From Opitutaceae bacterium (GTDB taxonomy: Bacteria; Verrucomicrobiota; Verrucomicrobiia; Opitutales; Opitutaceae), in contig JANQRT010000022.1 in NCBI GenBank assembly GCA_028284385.1, forward strand, positions 124,001 to 188,000: a DNA stretch of 64,000 bases. The letters run 5' to 3'. Shown in pieces: positions 46,233-56,254 of this stretch; the stretch's first letter is position 1; each line of letters opens with the position of its first letter. The notes beneath the pieces were generated by a model that was not told the DNA's origin, made no database searches, and saw only the letters and a program-made list of their open reading frames with translations. Both the position numbers and the translations under genes were made by a program.

Positions 46233-47825
46233 TCAAAAAATAAGATACACGCAAATCCAAAGGGCGAAAAAGAGCGTGTACCAAACAGGCTTACGTTGGT
46301 ACCAGACGCGTTCGAGGGATGCTTCTTCATCGGCAGCCTGGTCTTTAGAGCTCATGAAATCCACCCGTTCGGGAGCGGGAGCGGGAAACAGTAGGCTTAC
46401 CAGTACGAGCAGAATTATGTAGAAGATCGCGTATCCAAAACTGACGATAAAGAAGTTCCCTTTCATGAACTCGAAGGCGTAGGGCATAAGCGGTTCGTAG
46501 GAAGTCAACAACATCGTGGTCAGCCCCAGCGGAACGCCTACCATTAGAACGGCAATGGCTCCCTGGCCATTCACTCGCTTGATGAATCGACCGCCAAGGT
46601 AGCAAATTCCAACCGGAAAGATCAAAAAGGCGCCGATCTTCATCATGTAGCGATATACCGATTCCACTTCTCCCATCATCGGCGCGGCGAAAATGCCAAA
46701 CCCCAGCATGAGTGTAGCGGTGATGCGTCCTACCAGTAACGCTTTTCGTTCGCTTGTTTTGCGATCGATTAATGGATACAGATCAAGAGCGACGATACTG
46801 GCCACATTGCAGACGCCTGAATCCTGGCTAGACATTAAAGCGGCCAAAAGGGCCGCCAGCACGATGGCTGCCAAGGCAGGAGGCAGCATCTCGCGCACCA
46901 TGACGGCGTAAACCCCTTCCGGATTTTCCCCTGGGAATAGGTAAGCGGCAATGACTCCGGGAAAGACTATCAGGAAAACGGCTGAAATTTTTAGGAATCC
47001 CGCGAAGACCATTCCGACTTGAGCCTCGCGCTGGTTCTTGGCTCCGAGCACGCGTTGCAGCATGCCGGCGTTGCTAGTCGCCCACACTAGCGACAATAAG
47101 GCCACTCCCGATGCGACAGCGGTCCATGGGAAGCCTTCGGATCCGTGAGGTTGGATCATTTCCAGATGGCTGTCTTTCATCTCGTTCCAGAAAACGCCAA
47201 GATCTGGTATCTCGATCAGTCCGAAGACCAGGACTAGGACGCCGCCGAGGAGGAGGATGGAGACTTGTATCACATCGGTCACGACGACCGAGGTTAGGCC
47301 TCCAATGATTGAATACAGTCCAACGGTTGTTCCCATGATGAGGGCCACTAGCCATAGGTAATCTTCATTGAATTGGAATACCTTGATGATGGCGAGGCTA
47401 CCCGCGTAGATTCCGATGGGAGCTTTGAGGAAGCCGTCCGCCACGATCACAAAGCTATAGAAGATTTTGCATGCCTTATTGTACCGCGTCTCCAAAAACT
47501 GGGGAATCGTGTAAAAGCCTTTCCTCAGATACATCGGGATGAAGTACAGAGCGGAAATCACCATCATGATCCCGCCCATCATCTGGGGATTGGCCGCCGT
47601 AAGGCCTAGGCGGTATGCATCGCCGGACTGGGCGGTCATCTGCGTGCTTGAGAGGTTGGTTGCCAGCAGGGAGGCTCCAATCATCCACCAGGTAAACTTT
47701 CGGCCTCCCAGAAAATATCCCGATTGGGTTTTATTTTGCCGGGAGCCAACCCAGATTCCAATCGCGGTTACTATAATCAGATAACCTGCGAGGATGCTTA
47801 GGCTGAAGATGTTCTGACCCGTCAT
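46233..47825 (-). CDS. Sodium:solute symporter (SSS family)
   Basis: 530 residues with about 13-14 membrane segments. Family motifs: GYFLGGRKFTWWMIGASLLATNLSSTQMTAQSGDAYRLGL near the start, IPQFLETRYNKACK, GGLTSVVVTDVIQ, LAALMSSQDSGVCNVASIVALDLYP. These fit the SGLT-like sugar/solute branch. Co-directional with the MFS gene upstream (38-bp gap); both may import products of the polysaccharide enzymes. Confidence 0.9.
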   Translation of the reverse strand: MTGQNIFSLSILAGYLIIVTAIGIWVGSRQNKTQSGYFLGGRKFTWWMIGASLLATNLSSTQMTAQSGDAYRLGLTAANPQMMGGIMMVISALYFIPMYLRKGFYTIPQFLETRYNKACKIFYSFVIVADGFLKAPIGIYAGSLAIIKVFQFNEDYLWLVALIMGTTVGLYSIIGGLTSVVVTDVIQVSILLLGGVLVLVFGLIEIPDLGVFWNEMKDSHLEMIQPHGSEGFPWTAVASGVALLSLVWATSNAGMLQRVLGAKNQREAQVGMVFAGFLKISAVFLIVFPGVIAAYLFPGENPEGVYAVMVREMLPPALAAIVLAALLAALMSSQDSGVCNVASIVALDLYPLIDRKTSERKALLVGRITATLMLGFGIFAAPMMGEVESVYRYMMKIGAFLIFPVGICYLGGRFIKRVNGQGAIAVLMVGVPLGLTTMLLTSYEPLMPYAFEFMKGNFFIVSFGYAIFYIILLVLVSLLFPAPAPERVDFMSSKDQAADEEASLERVWYQRKPVWYTLFFALWICVYLIF

Positions 47826-47863
47826 GCCGATTGAGCATACGTTAGGCGAAAAATGGATACAAG

Positions 47864-49183
47864 CTAAGTGCCGCCGCTATTCTTCTTGGCTTCTTTTCGG
47901 TTGGCGTAGTGTATGTCCGGAATGGTAGCCATGATGACGATCGACACGAGAAAGACGATGAAGGCCACCGGCCAAATGACTCGATAATCGTTGCCAAACC
48001 ATCTGATAATATTGCCCCCTCCCGCGTCGGAAAACCAGCGTCCCAATCCGAAGAAGATATTGAAGGCCCCCGTCAGCATCCCGATCTTCGCCGCGGGAAG
48101 AAACTCGGTGAAGAACGGCTTGTAGGTGACCTTGTCGATAATGTGGCCGATAGCGAAGATGATAGCCACTACCATGAGGTCCAGACCGGTTTCGGCGAAC
48201 CAGCCGAAGACGCAGGCTATCATCATAATGGCGAAACCGACTACCATCGTCCACTGCTTGGGACAGTATTTGCCGATAAACCATCCGGCAGGGACGGCGA
48301 AAATCAAGGTGATGAGCGGCTCCAGTTTCCAATTGTCTCCAAACTCGTCTTTGGTCAGCTGCAGCGTTTCGGTTGCGAAGAGAAACACCCAACCGGTGAC
48401 CATGCTCACGCCTAGGAATTTGCTGAAATTAAGGATGGCGAAACGAGTGAAAATCGAATTGTCGAAGATTTCGCCCGCATACCATTTCACAGTGCGATAG
48501 GCCTTCTTTAGGATAGGAGTCTTGTCTTTGCTCTGTTCGGGATCCAAGGGGATGTAGGCCCATTTTTTCCCAGGAGGAAGGTTTTTGGGAGGCTTTTCAT
48601 GCAGGAAAAAGGAGGCTCCGCAAACGAGTACCAATTGAGTGACCGCCACTACGCGGTAGGCCACCACATCGTCCCATTCCAGAAAGAAATCTAGAAAGAT
48701 CATTCCGGTCAACGATCCCGCGCAGGCCATCCAAGCTCCCAGCACCGGCCGTTGTTCGCGGGGAAACAGGTCGGCCATCAGGGGATGATCGCTTCCCCAC
48801 AGCACATCCTGAAAGCACTGCCAGATGACGATCCAGACCACCAGGTGCCATAACACTCCCAGTTCGGGAACGATCCATAGACTTAGCCCGACTACGGGGG
48901 CTCCCGTGATCAGGAAGAAGCCTCTTCGACCAAGGGGAGTCCATATGCGATCGCTTAGCCAGCCCACCAAAGGTTGGGAAATGAAGCCGAAGAGCGGATT
49001 GATCGACTTGATGTAGCCGATGGTGTCCGCGTTGGGCGTGAAATTGCGGACCGTCTTCAGCATGAGATTGCCTGAAACGTTTTCCGTCAGAACCAGCCCT
49101 GCCATGATCACGCACATGGCCACGAATTTGTAGAGGGGAGCCTTTTCCGTGGTACTTGGTTCTGGGACAGTGGGGCTGCTCAT
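47864..49183 (-). CDS. MFS transporter (SUC2 / glycoside-type)
   Basis: 439 residues, twelve membrane segments. The first-loop signature NADTIGYIKSINPLFGFISQPLVGWLSDRIWTPLGRRGFFLITGAPVV is typical of sucrose/glycoside MFS carriers. A central cytoplasmic loop (PPKNLPPGKKWAYIPLDPEQSKDKTPILKKAYRTVK) splits the halves. Likely imports a mono- or disaccharide. First gene of an MFS-SSS pair. Confidence 0.85.
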   Translation of the reverse strand: MSSPTVPEPSTTEKAPLYKFVAMCVIMAGLVLTENVSGNLMLKTVRNFTPNADTIGYIKSINPLFGFISQPLVGWLSDRIWTPLGRRGFFLITGAPVVGLSLWIVPELGVLWHLVVWIVIWQCFQDVLWGSDHPLMADLFPREQRPVLGAWMACAGSLTGMIFLDFFLEWDDVVAYRVVAVTQLVLVCGASFFLHEKPPKNLPPGKKWAYIPLDPEQSKDKTPILKKAYRTVKWYAGEIFDNSIFTRFAILNFSKFLGVSMVTGWVFLFATETLQLTKDEFGDNWKLEPLITLIFAVPAGWFIGKYCPKQWTMVVGFAIMMIACVFGWFAETGLDLMVVAIIFAIGHIIDKVTYKPFFTEFLPAAKIGMLTGAFNIFFGLGRWFSDAGGGNIIRWFGNDYRVIWPVAFIVFLVSIVIMATIPDIHYANRKEAKKNSGGT

Positions 49184-49662
49184 TTAGCGGCTGTCGCTTT
49201 GGGTGACTCGGTTAAAAGCATGGGGTTGTAAAGGGAATGCTAATTTTTCAAGCAGAGTCGAGCCCTATCGAGCAAGGGCTGGATTACTTGACAGTAATGT
49301 AGCCAAAAACGTATCAACTGATTTTCTATAAATTCATGATAATCGAGATTGTATTGAGGTATTCATTACATGACTCAAATTCGAGTGCTATAAATCCCAG
49401 CTCGTCTCTATCGCTTCAGTTGCCACCTTCTAAGGTTTCATTCTGAATTCTGATTATCATGAAAAGTGTAAGCCGTATAGTGGAATTGTCGTGTTTGCTT
49501 ACAGTTTTTATGACTTTAGAATAAGTGTCTCCCAGATGAGAAAAGAAATTCTGCAGTTAAGCCTCTTTGAGGGCTAGTGAAATCGAGAGTGGATGTATAA
49601 TGACAGTAAATTTGGGCACAATAACTGCTTACGAATTGGGGTATTTAACCCATTAGCAATCG
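49184..49662. other. 479-bp intergenic gap, nothing firm found
   Basis: AT-rich region between the divergent MFS and CTERM genes. Only short open frames occur, and I see no clear RNA, repeat or terminator. Both promoters must lie here. Confidence 0.5.
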
Positions 49663-49689
49663 ATGAATAAAAATAGCAGGAGTCGTCAA

Positions 49690-50442
49690 ATGAACCGAAT
49701 AGTGATGGGCCTATCCTATCTTTTATTAGCTGCAAACGTTTATGCCATCAATATCACTAGCAACAACGTGGTGGCAATCGCCAACGATAGAATTGGTGTT
49801 GCAGGTACCGATACCTTTAGCGGCACCACGGTACCGTCTATTTCATCTATTGAGGCCGTTGATAGTGGCAACGGTTCTCGGGTCGATATCGATTATTCTG
49901 TATCGGCCAACCTGTCCACTTTTAGCCACTCCTTTTCTCTGCGTAGGGGCGGTGGGCTCCAAGAAACGAGCCAAGCTATAGTGAATATGTACTTCACCGC
50001 CGACTTAAACGATACATTCTTCATTGATGGATTCTTTGGTGTTACTCATATGGATTCCCCTGGAGAAGTCTATTACCGCTCGACTCTCGAAGACCTTACT
50101 ACAGGCACCTTGCTATTCGATTCTCTCCAGGTATCACGAAACACGGTTGACGAGTTCTTAGATTTGGGTGCTCTTGGTGGTGATTCCACCAATAGTTTTT
50201 CCGGCTCTGTATCCAGTAGTCTTTCTGGCGACTTGATTAACGGACACCAATACCGATGGTTCTCTAATGCCTCCATTTATGGCTTTCCTGATGCTGACCA
50301 GGGAGCCGTTGGCTCAGGACAAGTGACCATGAGAGTTATTAGCGAGGAAGCGGCCCATGGCGTGTCTGATGGAGGCTCTACGATTACCTTGGCTTATCTG
50401 GCCCTTCTATTTCTTTTCGCTTTTCGCCGAAAGATCCTCTAA
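49690..50442 (+). CDS. Exported protein with VPDSG-CTERM-like sorting tail
   Basis: 250 residues from ATG 49690, chosen for AGGAG at 49678-49682 with 7-base spacing over the ATG at 49663. Signal peptide to about 20 (LLAANVYA). The middle is Ser/Thr/Asp-rich beta-type sequence with no enzymatic motif. The C-terminus reads VSDGGSTITLAYLALLFLFAFRRK: a variant of the VPDSG(ST)-hydrophobic-RR CTERM signal recognised by exosortase systems in Verrucomicrobiota. It is expected to be processed at the membrane and may join an extracellular matrix. No exosortase gene is in the window. Confidence 0.75.
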   Translation: MNRIVMGLSYLLLAANVYAINITSNNVVAIANDRIGVAGTDTFSGTTVPSISSIEAVDSGNGSRVDIDYSVSANLSTFSHSFSLRRGGGLQETSQAIVNMYFTADLNDTFFIDGFFGVTHMDSPGEVYYRSTLEDLTTGTLLFDSLQVSRNTVDEFLDLGALGGDSTNSFSGSVSSSLSGDLINGHQYRWFSNASIYGFPDADQGAVGSGQVTMRVISEEAAHGVSDGGSTITLAYLALLFLFAFRRKIL

Positions 50443-50608
50443 TCAAGGTTGCTAATTCTTTATACAGTTGGAGCCAAAGCCTTGCCAATACCTAATCGGC
50501 CTTTGTTTATAAGGCTAAATAGGAGCTATTCGCTGGTATCCAAGATAGCATTAACATCGACTTCTCTAACGAAATCTTGGTTCCTTTTGTTGGGGTTTTA
50601 AAAAGCGA

Positions 50609-52099
50609 TTACTTAAAAACTATATCGTCCTCGGCCAGGGGATCGATGCGAAAGCGGCCGTCTGTTTCCTTGTTCTCTTCCGTGATTTTCTTCCCGTTTA
50701 TGTAGAAATCCTCAAACACTACGTTTTCGAATCCCCATTCCTCGTCCCAGGGAATGATGAAGTTGTAGTTGTTCTGCGTATCCAATTCCTTCATCTTCAC
50801 GTGAATATTGCGGAAGACGTAGTCCTTGATCTTGTGGCGTCCGCCGTCGTTCCTTTCGGTTCGTTTCATCCGCAGGTCGAGAAACTTGAGGATGGGCGTA
50901 TCCACATAGATGTTCTCGAAGAGAAAATTCTCCGACAGATTGCCTCTGCCGGTAGGTAGTCGTAAATTCACTACGCCGATGTTGGATTGCATTCCTTCGT
51001 CTAGCCATTCGGCTCGGATGATGTCGATATTGCGTACGCTCACGTTTTTGGCGGCGAGCGATTCCCAGCCGAGCTGGAGGCAAGCCCCGTTCTGCATGTG
51101 CCAGATAACGCAGTCGTTCACCGCGACATTGTCGTCGTAGATTTTAATCGCGTCGTCGTCGGCATGGATGAAGCAGTACTCCATGGTCGAGTGAGCCCAG
51201 GCTACCAGACCATCGTGATTGTAGCGCCAGGCTCCCAGGGTCTTGCACCAGTGGATGGCGTTATGGCTGCCGAGCAGGCGAATGGCGAATTTATTAAAAT
51301 CAGCCACCATGATTCCCTCGACGATGATGCCCTTGGTGTCGGCTGGGGATTCGATTTGATGATCCTGCCTGAATTCCATGCGAGCTCCGGAAACGGTTCC
51401 TCTTCCATACACTTTCACGTTGTCATGGTTGAAGTGGAAAGCTCCATACACGACCGATCCGCCTTCCAGGTATATTTCCTGCACGTGTTCAGGAAAAACG
51501 TATTCGCCTTCCAGGTCATGCACTCCGTTTTTGAAATAGAGAACCGACTTTCCCTCAATGTTCGCCTCTAGCCAGGCTCGATCGATCGATTTGCATACTA
51601 GCGTATTCGGACTCTCGGTATCAGGTCGGCTTGTTTCCGGGGGATCCGCGATGATTACCAGGCCGTGGTCGAATCCGTTCTCTCCGGGTCTAAACACGTA
51701 TTGGCCTGCCCGTGACAATCGAAATTTGATGGCGTTTTCTCCAGCCGGCTCCGCTTTCAATCCGAATCGGCTTGGATAGATGAGCGAATCGTCGACTTTG
51801 ATGGTCTGGCCCTCCTTGCCTTTGATTTCGACCCACACCGTTCCGGTGAAGGAGAAATTGCTCCAGGCGATGGTCCTTCCGATATGGAAGCGGGATCCGG
51901 CAAAATCGTCGTCAGGCGCCTTGCTCATGTAGACGAATGCCGGATACGATTGGCCATCTTGATGAATCGTGACTTCGTAGCGATCTGAAGCCAGCACTCC
52001 CTCATGCGCGTCCGGATAGGTTTCGACCATTCCTTGGACGACCTGCGAGGCGAGGAGCGAAACGAGGACTGCGACGAGATTAGATTTTGAAATAGTCAT
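50609..52099 (-). CDS. GH49-like right-handed beta-helix glycoside hydrolase, secreted (second copy)
   Basis: 496 residues with a signal peptide (LLASQVVQG). As in the paralogue at 1357-2766, a beta-sandwich region precedes the helix; the triad is NHDGL (Asp about 296) and HADDDAIKIYDD (Asp about 315/316), 19 residues apart as in GH49, followed by IWHMQNGACLQLGWES. The two proteins are similar throughout the helix but differ in the N-terminal third. It probably degrades an alpha-glucan or related polymer. It lies convergent with the CTERM gene and divergent from the octaheme cytochrome gene. Confidence 0.75.
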   Translation of the reverse strand: MTISKSNLVAVLVSLLASQVVQGMVETYPDAHEGVLASDRYEVTIHQDGQSYPAFVYMSKAPDDDFAGSRFHIGRTIAWSNFSFTGTVWVEIKGKEGQTIKVDDSLIYPSRFGLKAEPAGENAIKFRLSRAGQYVFRPGENGFDHGLVIIADPPETSRPDTESPNTLVCKSIDRAWLEANIEGKSVLYFKNGVHDLEGEYVFPEHVQEIYLEGGSVVYGAFHFNHDNVKVYGRGTVSGARMEFRQDHQIESPADTKGIIVEGIMVADFNKFAIRLLGSHNAIHWCKTLGAWRYNHDGLVAWAHSTMEYCFIHADDDAIKIYDDNVAVNDCVIWHMQNGACLQLGWESLAAKNVSVRNIDIIRAEWLDEGMQSNIGVVNLRLPTGRGNLSENFLFENIYVDTPILKFLDLRMKRTERNDGGRHKIKDYVFRNIHVKMKELDTQNNYNFIIPWDEEWGFENVVFEDFYINGKKITEENKETDGRFRIDPLAEDDIVFK

Positions 52100-52242
52100 G
52101 ATTTCCGAGGTTAGCGTTGAGAGTAGGGATCAAAGGAATGGTTATCGGGAGCCTCTTTTAATCATTTCATGCGATTGGATAGGGGGATGACGAATTCTAT
52201 TTTCCTTTTAATGTCGAAAAAGCTCTGTTGTGAATAGATCCA

Positions 52243-54462
52243 ATGGTACGAAGCAATGTTGCTTTAAATTGGATTTGGCATCCGAAACGAGGCGTTTTCC
52301 TTTTCTTGGGACTGATCGCTTGGATGGCCGTGGGCTGCTCTCGTTCCGAGAAAAGCGATGCGAGCTCTCAAGACAGTGAGCTTTCTACAGTTGTCGACGA
52401 AGTGGAGACACCTCCTGTTGCGGTAGCGGACGTTGTCCAGCCGGATCCGCACCTAGCGAACTGGCACTCCCCGGAGACCTGTTTCGAGTGCCATCAAGAT
52501 GTCTATCATAAGTGGGAAACCAGTCACCATGCTTTGGCTCAACGCGATTTGGATCCGGAAAGGGACAATGCCGCTTTCGAGCCCAAGGAGATTCTAGACG
52601 AAACAGGACAGGTTTATCTGGTCAAGAATAGCGAAGAAAATCCCTTCACTTTGGAGGCGGTTTACAAGGACGGCGCCAAGGAACCCGAACCGGCTGTGGC
52701 TACGGCGGTCATTGGCGAGGACCCGATTCGCCAGTTTCTCATCGACTTTCCTGGCGGTCGCAAGCAGACCCACGCCTTGACCTGGGATCCTCACAAGGGC
52801 GAATGGTTCAACGTTTTCGGCGACGAGGAGCGGAACGAAGGGGACTGGGGCCATTGGACACAGCAGGGCATGAACTGGAATGCCAATTGCGCCTCCTGCC
52901 ACATGACGGACTACAGCAAAAACTATGACATGTATTCAAGTTCCTATACGAGCGAATGGAAGCATGCCGGAATCACCTGTATCCAATGTCACCAGAATAT
53001 GGATAAGCATGTGCAAGCTTATCGAGGAGGCGATGTCTCAGCCCATCCAGTGACAACGAATGCCGAAATTCACATGGAGAACTGCGCCAGCTGCCATTCG
53101 AGACGCGAGGAGCTTACCGCCGATCAATTCAAGCCAGGCGACCGGTTTCACAATCACTTTCGTCTCGTTTTGCCCGACCAGCCCGGAGCTTATTTCGTCG
53201 ATGGACAGGCTAGGGAGGAGAACTACGTTTACGGGTCGTTTAAGCTGAGCCGCATGGCTGAGAAGGGGGTGAGTTGTTTGGACTGTCACGACCCGCACAC
53301 CAATCAGACCATTCTGCCGGTTCAAAACAACCAGCTCTGCTTGCGCTGTCATAGCACTGGCTTGAAGGAGGCCACCTTGATCGACCCTGTCGCCCACAGC
53401 CGCCATGCCGAGGGCAGCGTCGGCAATCAATGCGTTTCCTGTCACATGCCGGAGCGCGTCTACATGCAGCGCGATCCGCGTCGCGACCATGGCTTTACCA
53501 GTCCCGATCCGCACTTGTCTATTGAATACGGTGTGCCAAACGCTTGTTCGACCTGTCACCAAGATCAGACTACGGAATGGGCGCGCGATCATTTCCAGGC
53601 ATGGTATGGCGAGTCGGACAAGCGGAAACAGGCAAGGCAGCGAGCCCATGTTCTAGCGGAGGTCGAGGACGGGGATTTACAATCGAGCGCCGATCTTCTC
53701 GATTTGCATGGCAAGGAGACCAATGCCTATTGGAAAACCACTTGGCTACGTCTGCTCGCTCCCTTTGCTAGCGAGCAGACGGTACTTGAACTTGGGCTTC
53801 AATCGATGAACGAAGGTTCTCCCATCGAGCGCGATGCAGCCGTCCGTATTCTTTCCAATCGTCAAGATCGTCTTGAGGATTTGCAGAACGCTTTGGGAGA
53901 CCCATCCCGCCAAGTCCGTCTGCAAGCGGCCGATGTTCTGCTGCCGATGTTCAATTCCGGCTTGCTGGCCTTCCAGGAGTGGCAGATCTATGCCGAAGCA
54001 AGCGCCGACCGACCTGCCGGGGCCTTACGGCGCGCTCAGCTGGCTGCCATGCAGAATGACGCTAATCTTGCCCGGCTACTTGCCCGACAAGCGACGGCCA
54101 TGGATGCCAACAACCCGCATCTTCTCTATGATGCGGCTATCATTCTCGATCGTATTGGAAATGTGGATTCAGCCCTCTCGAATTTGGCCAAAGCCAAGCG
54201 ACTCGATCCCGATCTGGCCATGGTCTATTACGCCGAAGGCCTGCTCTATGCGGAAAAAGGAGACCTGGCGGCGTCGGCCCAAGCTCTCCGAGAAGCGGTC
54301 GAAAAGGATCCCAGTCAGGATCGTTGGTGGTACAATCTTTCCATTGCCAACTTCCAGCAAGGCGATCTCGAAACCGCTCGAGCCAGCCTGCAGAAAGCCA
54401 TCGATCTCCGTCCTGACGAAGCCGCCTACCGCGACTTCATGCGAAATCTCGCCGCGGAGTAG
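52243..54462 (+). CDS. Octaheme c-type cytochrome with C-terminal TPR domain, lipid-anchored
   Basis: 739 residues. Lipobox-like LIAWMAVGCSRSEKS (Cys about 32), then eight CXXCH heme sites: CFECH (about 80), CASCH (217), CIQCH (246), CASCH (281), CLDCH (345), CLRCH (366), CVSCH (397) and CSTCH (435). The tail (about 590-735) has TPRs (LLYDAAIILDRIGNVDSALSNLAKAKRLDPDL, YAEGLLYAEKGDLAASAQALREAVEKDP). Multiheme cytochrome-TPR fusions are known in Planctomycetes/Verrucomicrobia; the reaction is not known. It faces the periplasm or the outside and probably carries electrons. Confidence 0.88.
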   Translation: MVRSNVALNWIWHPKRGVFLFLGLIAWMAVGCSRSEKSDASSQDSELSTVVDEVETPPVAVADVVQPDPHLANWHSPETCFECHQDVYHKWETSHHALAQRDLDPERDNAAFEPKEILDETGQVYLVKNSEENPFTLEAVYKDGAKEPEPAVATAVIGEDPIRQFLIDFPGGRKQTHALTWDPHKGEWFNVFGDEERNEGDWGHWTQQGMNWNANCASCHMTDYSKNYDMYSSSYTSEWKHAGITCIQCHQNMDKHVQAYRGGDVSAHPVTTNAEIHMENCASCHSRREELTADQFKPGDRFHNHFRLVLPDQPGAYFVDGQAREENYVYGSFKLSRMAEKGVSCLDCHDPHTNQTILPVQNNQLCLRCHSTGLKEATLIDPVAHSRHAEGSVGNQCVSCHMPERVYMQRDPRRDHGFTSPDPHLSIEYGVPNACSTCHQDQTTEWARDHFQAWYGESDKRKQARQRAHVLAEVEDGDLQSSADLLDLHGKETNAYWKTTWLRLLAPFASEQTVLELGLQSMNEGSPIERDAAVRILSNRQDRLEDLQNALGDPSRQVRLQAADVLLPMFNSGLLAFQEWQIYAEASADRPAGALRRAQLAAMQNDANLARLLARQATAMDANNPHLLYDAAIILDRIGNVDSALSNLAKAKRLDPDLAMVYYAEGLLYAEKGDLAASAQALREAVEKDPSQDRWWYNLSIANFQQGDLETARASLQKAIDLRPDEAAYRDFMRNLAAE

Positions 54463-54480
54463 GAATTAATTTGGGGCGAG

Positions 54481-54825
54481 CTATTTTTCCAGCTTTCGAC
54501 TCTCTTTTAGGATCCGATCCCAGTCTTCTGCGGGAAAGCCTTCGACCGCCACGAATTGGGCGGATGCCACGTCTTGGCGTAGTTTCATTATCTCGGTATA
54601 CTCTTCCGATTGGTAGAAGGCTTTCGCCTCGTCCATTGAAGGGAATTCGATAATCACGATCCTGCGTTCTTCGATTTCCCCCTCCAATGTAACCGGATCA
54701 GGACTACGAGCGATGAATCTCCCGCCAAATTTCCCCACAACTCGGGGCGTGTGTTTCATATACTCGCTATAAACGGTCTGATCTGTGACGCTTACACGAG
54801 CTACGATGTACGCGGATGTATTCAT
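54481..54825 (-). CDS. DUF1330 protein
   Basis: 114 residues. DUF1330 ferredoxin-like fold: YIVARVSVTDQTVYSEYMKHTPRVVGKFGGRFIARSPDPVTLEGE, then RRIVIIEFPSMDEAKAFYQSEEYTEIMKLR. Role unknown. It may be the distal end of the integron array, but no attC is visible on either side. Confidence 0.85.
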   Translation of the reverse strand: MNTSAYIVARVSVTDQTVYSEYMKHTPRVVGKFGGRFIARSPDPVTLEGEIEERRIVIIEFPSMDEAKAFYQSEEYTEIMKLRQDVASAQFVAVEGFPAEDWDRILKESRKLEK

Positions 54826-55010
54826 TTCATTATAGCCTCCACGTGGTTACTCGATAATGCGTTCTGTGGTACTGAATGATCTGGCTGGATACGTTCCCTT
54901 GTTGGTTCGCAAGAATCTCAACCCGCGCCGACATATCTATAACCCTCTAGGGTAACATTACGAGAAGCCACGTTGAGTGTAGTATCGGGTAAAGAGGAGC
55001 ATTGCTGAAC

Positions 55011-55907
55011 TCAGGAAGATGCAGTGGCAGAAAGTATATGATTCTGATTGCTATCCTTCTGTTCAACATCTTCTTGTAGACTGTTCAGAACTGAGACCCG
55101 AAACGCATGATACCGGGCACTCCGGGTATACATGTGGCGTAGCCCTATGCGACCTTTAATGACTGGCGGGAAAGAATCCGTCTTCCAATGGCACAGCATC
55201 TCTTTTTCCTTGCCGACAATGTGCATGAAAAGGTCATTCTCCTTCTTGATAATCGTTATCTTGTAGGGCCTACCCGGGGTAAAGAGTCCAGTCTCGAAAT
55301 AGTCAGGTTTCAGCTCAGTTCCCTTTAAACGTCTTGACTTCGGCATATATCGCCGAGCACGGATATAATCTTTCATGGGATCGGAATTGTTGAACCCGAA
55401 TGAAGCGTAACTAATATGATAAGTATTCATATTTCTAAAGTACATTCCCATGGAGGGAACCGTTCTTAGGTCATCCCATTCGGCAATATCTGTTTTATAT
55501 GGGTCTATTCCGCTACCAGTAGCTTGAATGTAGATAATCGTCACAGCGCTAGTCTGCTCATCTAGTTTTGTGTATTCGTAGTCGATTCTAAGGTCTCCAC
55601 TGAAAGTCTGCTTTGTCCACATCACGGCGTGGTAGGCATCATCACCGAATACTGAACCAGCGGCGAAGTCCATGCCTTCTTGGGTATTCCTGATCGTTGC
55701 TTTACGCCCATCGAGCATCCAGTTATCTTTCCAGTTGCCTGTGCCCGGATCATGGAACACTTCTTTCCATTCCGACTGATCGAGTTCCTTAAAACGTTCC
55801 TGATTAGCCCCTTGATAACCTAGAGTCTCATCCGAGGCAAAGGGTTTATTGCAGGAAGCGCTCAATAGGATGGCAATGCCAAGAGTAAGATGCCTGGTTT
55901 TATTCAT
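55011..55907 (-). CDS. Lipoprotein with DUF1961-like / concanavalin-type domain
   Basis: 298 residues. Lipobox LLSASCN (Cys about 19). The body (WKEVFHDPGTGNWKDNWMLDG, DLRIDYEYTKLDE, IYIQATGSG, MYFRNMNTYHISYASFGFN) resembles the DUF1961 jelly-roll family found near polysaccharide genes. Carbohydrate binding or cleavage is possible but no catalytic residue is identifiable. Lies in the minus-strand run next to the integron. Confidence 0.6.
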   Translation of the reverse strand: MNKTRHLTLGIAILLSASCNKPFASDETLGYQGANQERFKELDQSEWKEVFHDPGTGNWKDNWMLDGRKATIRNTQEGMDFAAGSVFGDDAYHAVMWTKQTFSGDLRIDYEYTKLDEQTSAVTIIYIQATGSGIDPYKTDIAEWDDLRTVPSMGMYFRNMNTYHISYASFGFNNSDPMKDYIRARRYMPKSRRLKGTELKPDYFETGLFTPGRPYKITIIKKENDLFMHIVGKEKEMLCHWKTDSFPPVIKGRIGLRHMYTRSARYHAFRVSVLNSLQEDVEQKDSNQNHILSATASS

Positions 55908-56254
55908 ATTGCTCTTCGTTTAAAGTCGAGTGTTGGTTCGAGAAGGGGCTTCGCTCCTCACGCCTGCTCTTTGAAACTATCTTTATTGGCTTCATTAATA
56001 AGGCAAGGGTTCCTTAGATTTGAAATCGTCTTGCATGTGGTATCGGTTCGGCGAACAGAGAGAATCGTACCCATTGCTAGAATACGTTTATTATAGTTAA
56101 CATTTCTTTAGCTAGACCCTTTTCCTAGCCGACATCAGCGATATTGGAGAAAATCCTAGCAAGAACGACACGGTTGTAGCGTCAGGTACAGGACCCTTTG
56201 CCATAGGCATGATGCATATGCAAATGCGCGTTGCCTGAATCGACTGTTTCGGTT
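55908..56254. other. 347-bp intergenic gap, nothing firm found
   Basis: Between the RelE-like toxin gene and the lipoprotein gene. AGGCA and TGCCT at about 56201-56232 flank a perfect TGCATATGCA palindrome, which may be a hairpin or a decayed attC. No gene is supported here. Confidence 0.4.
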
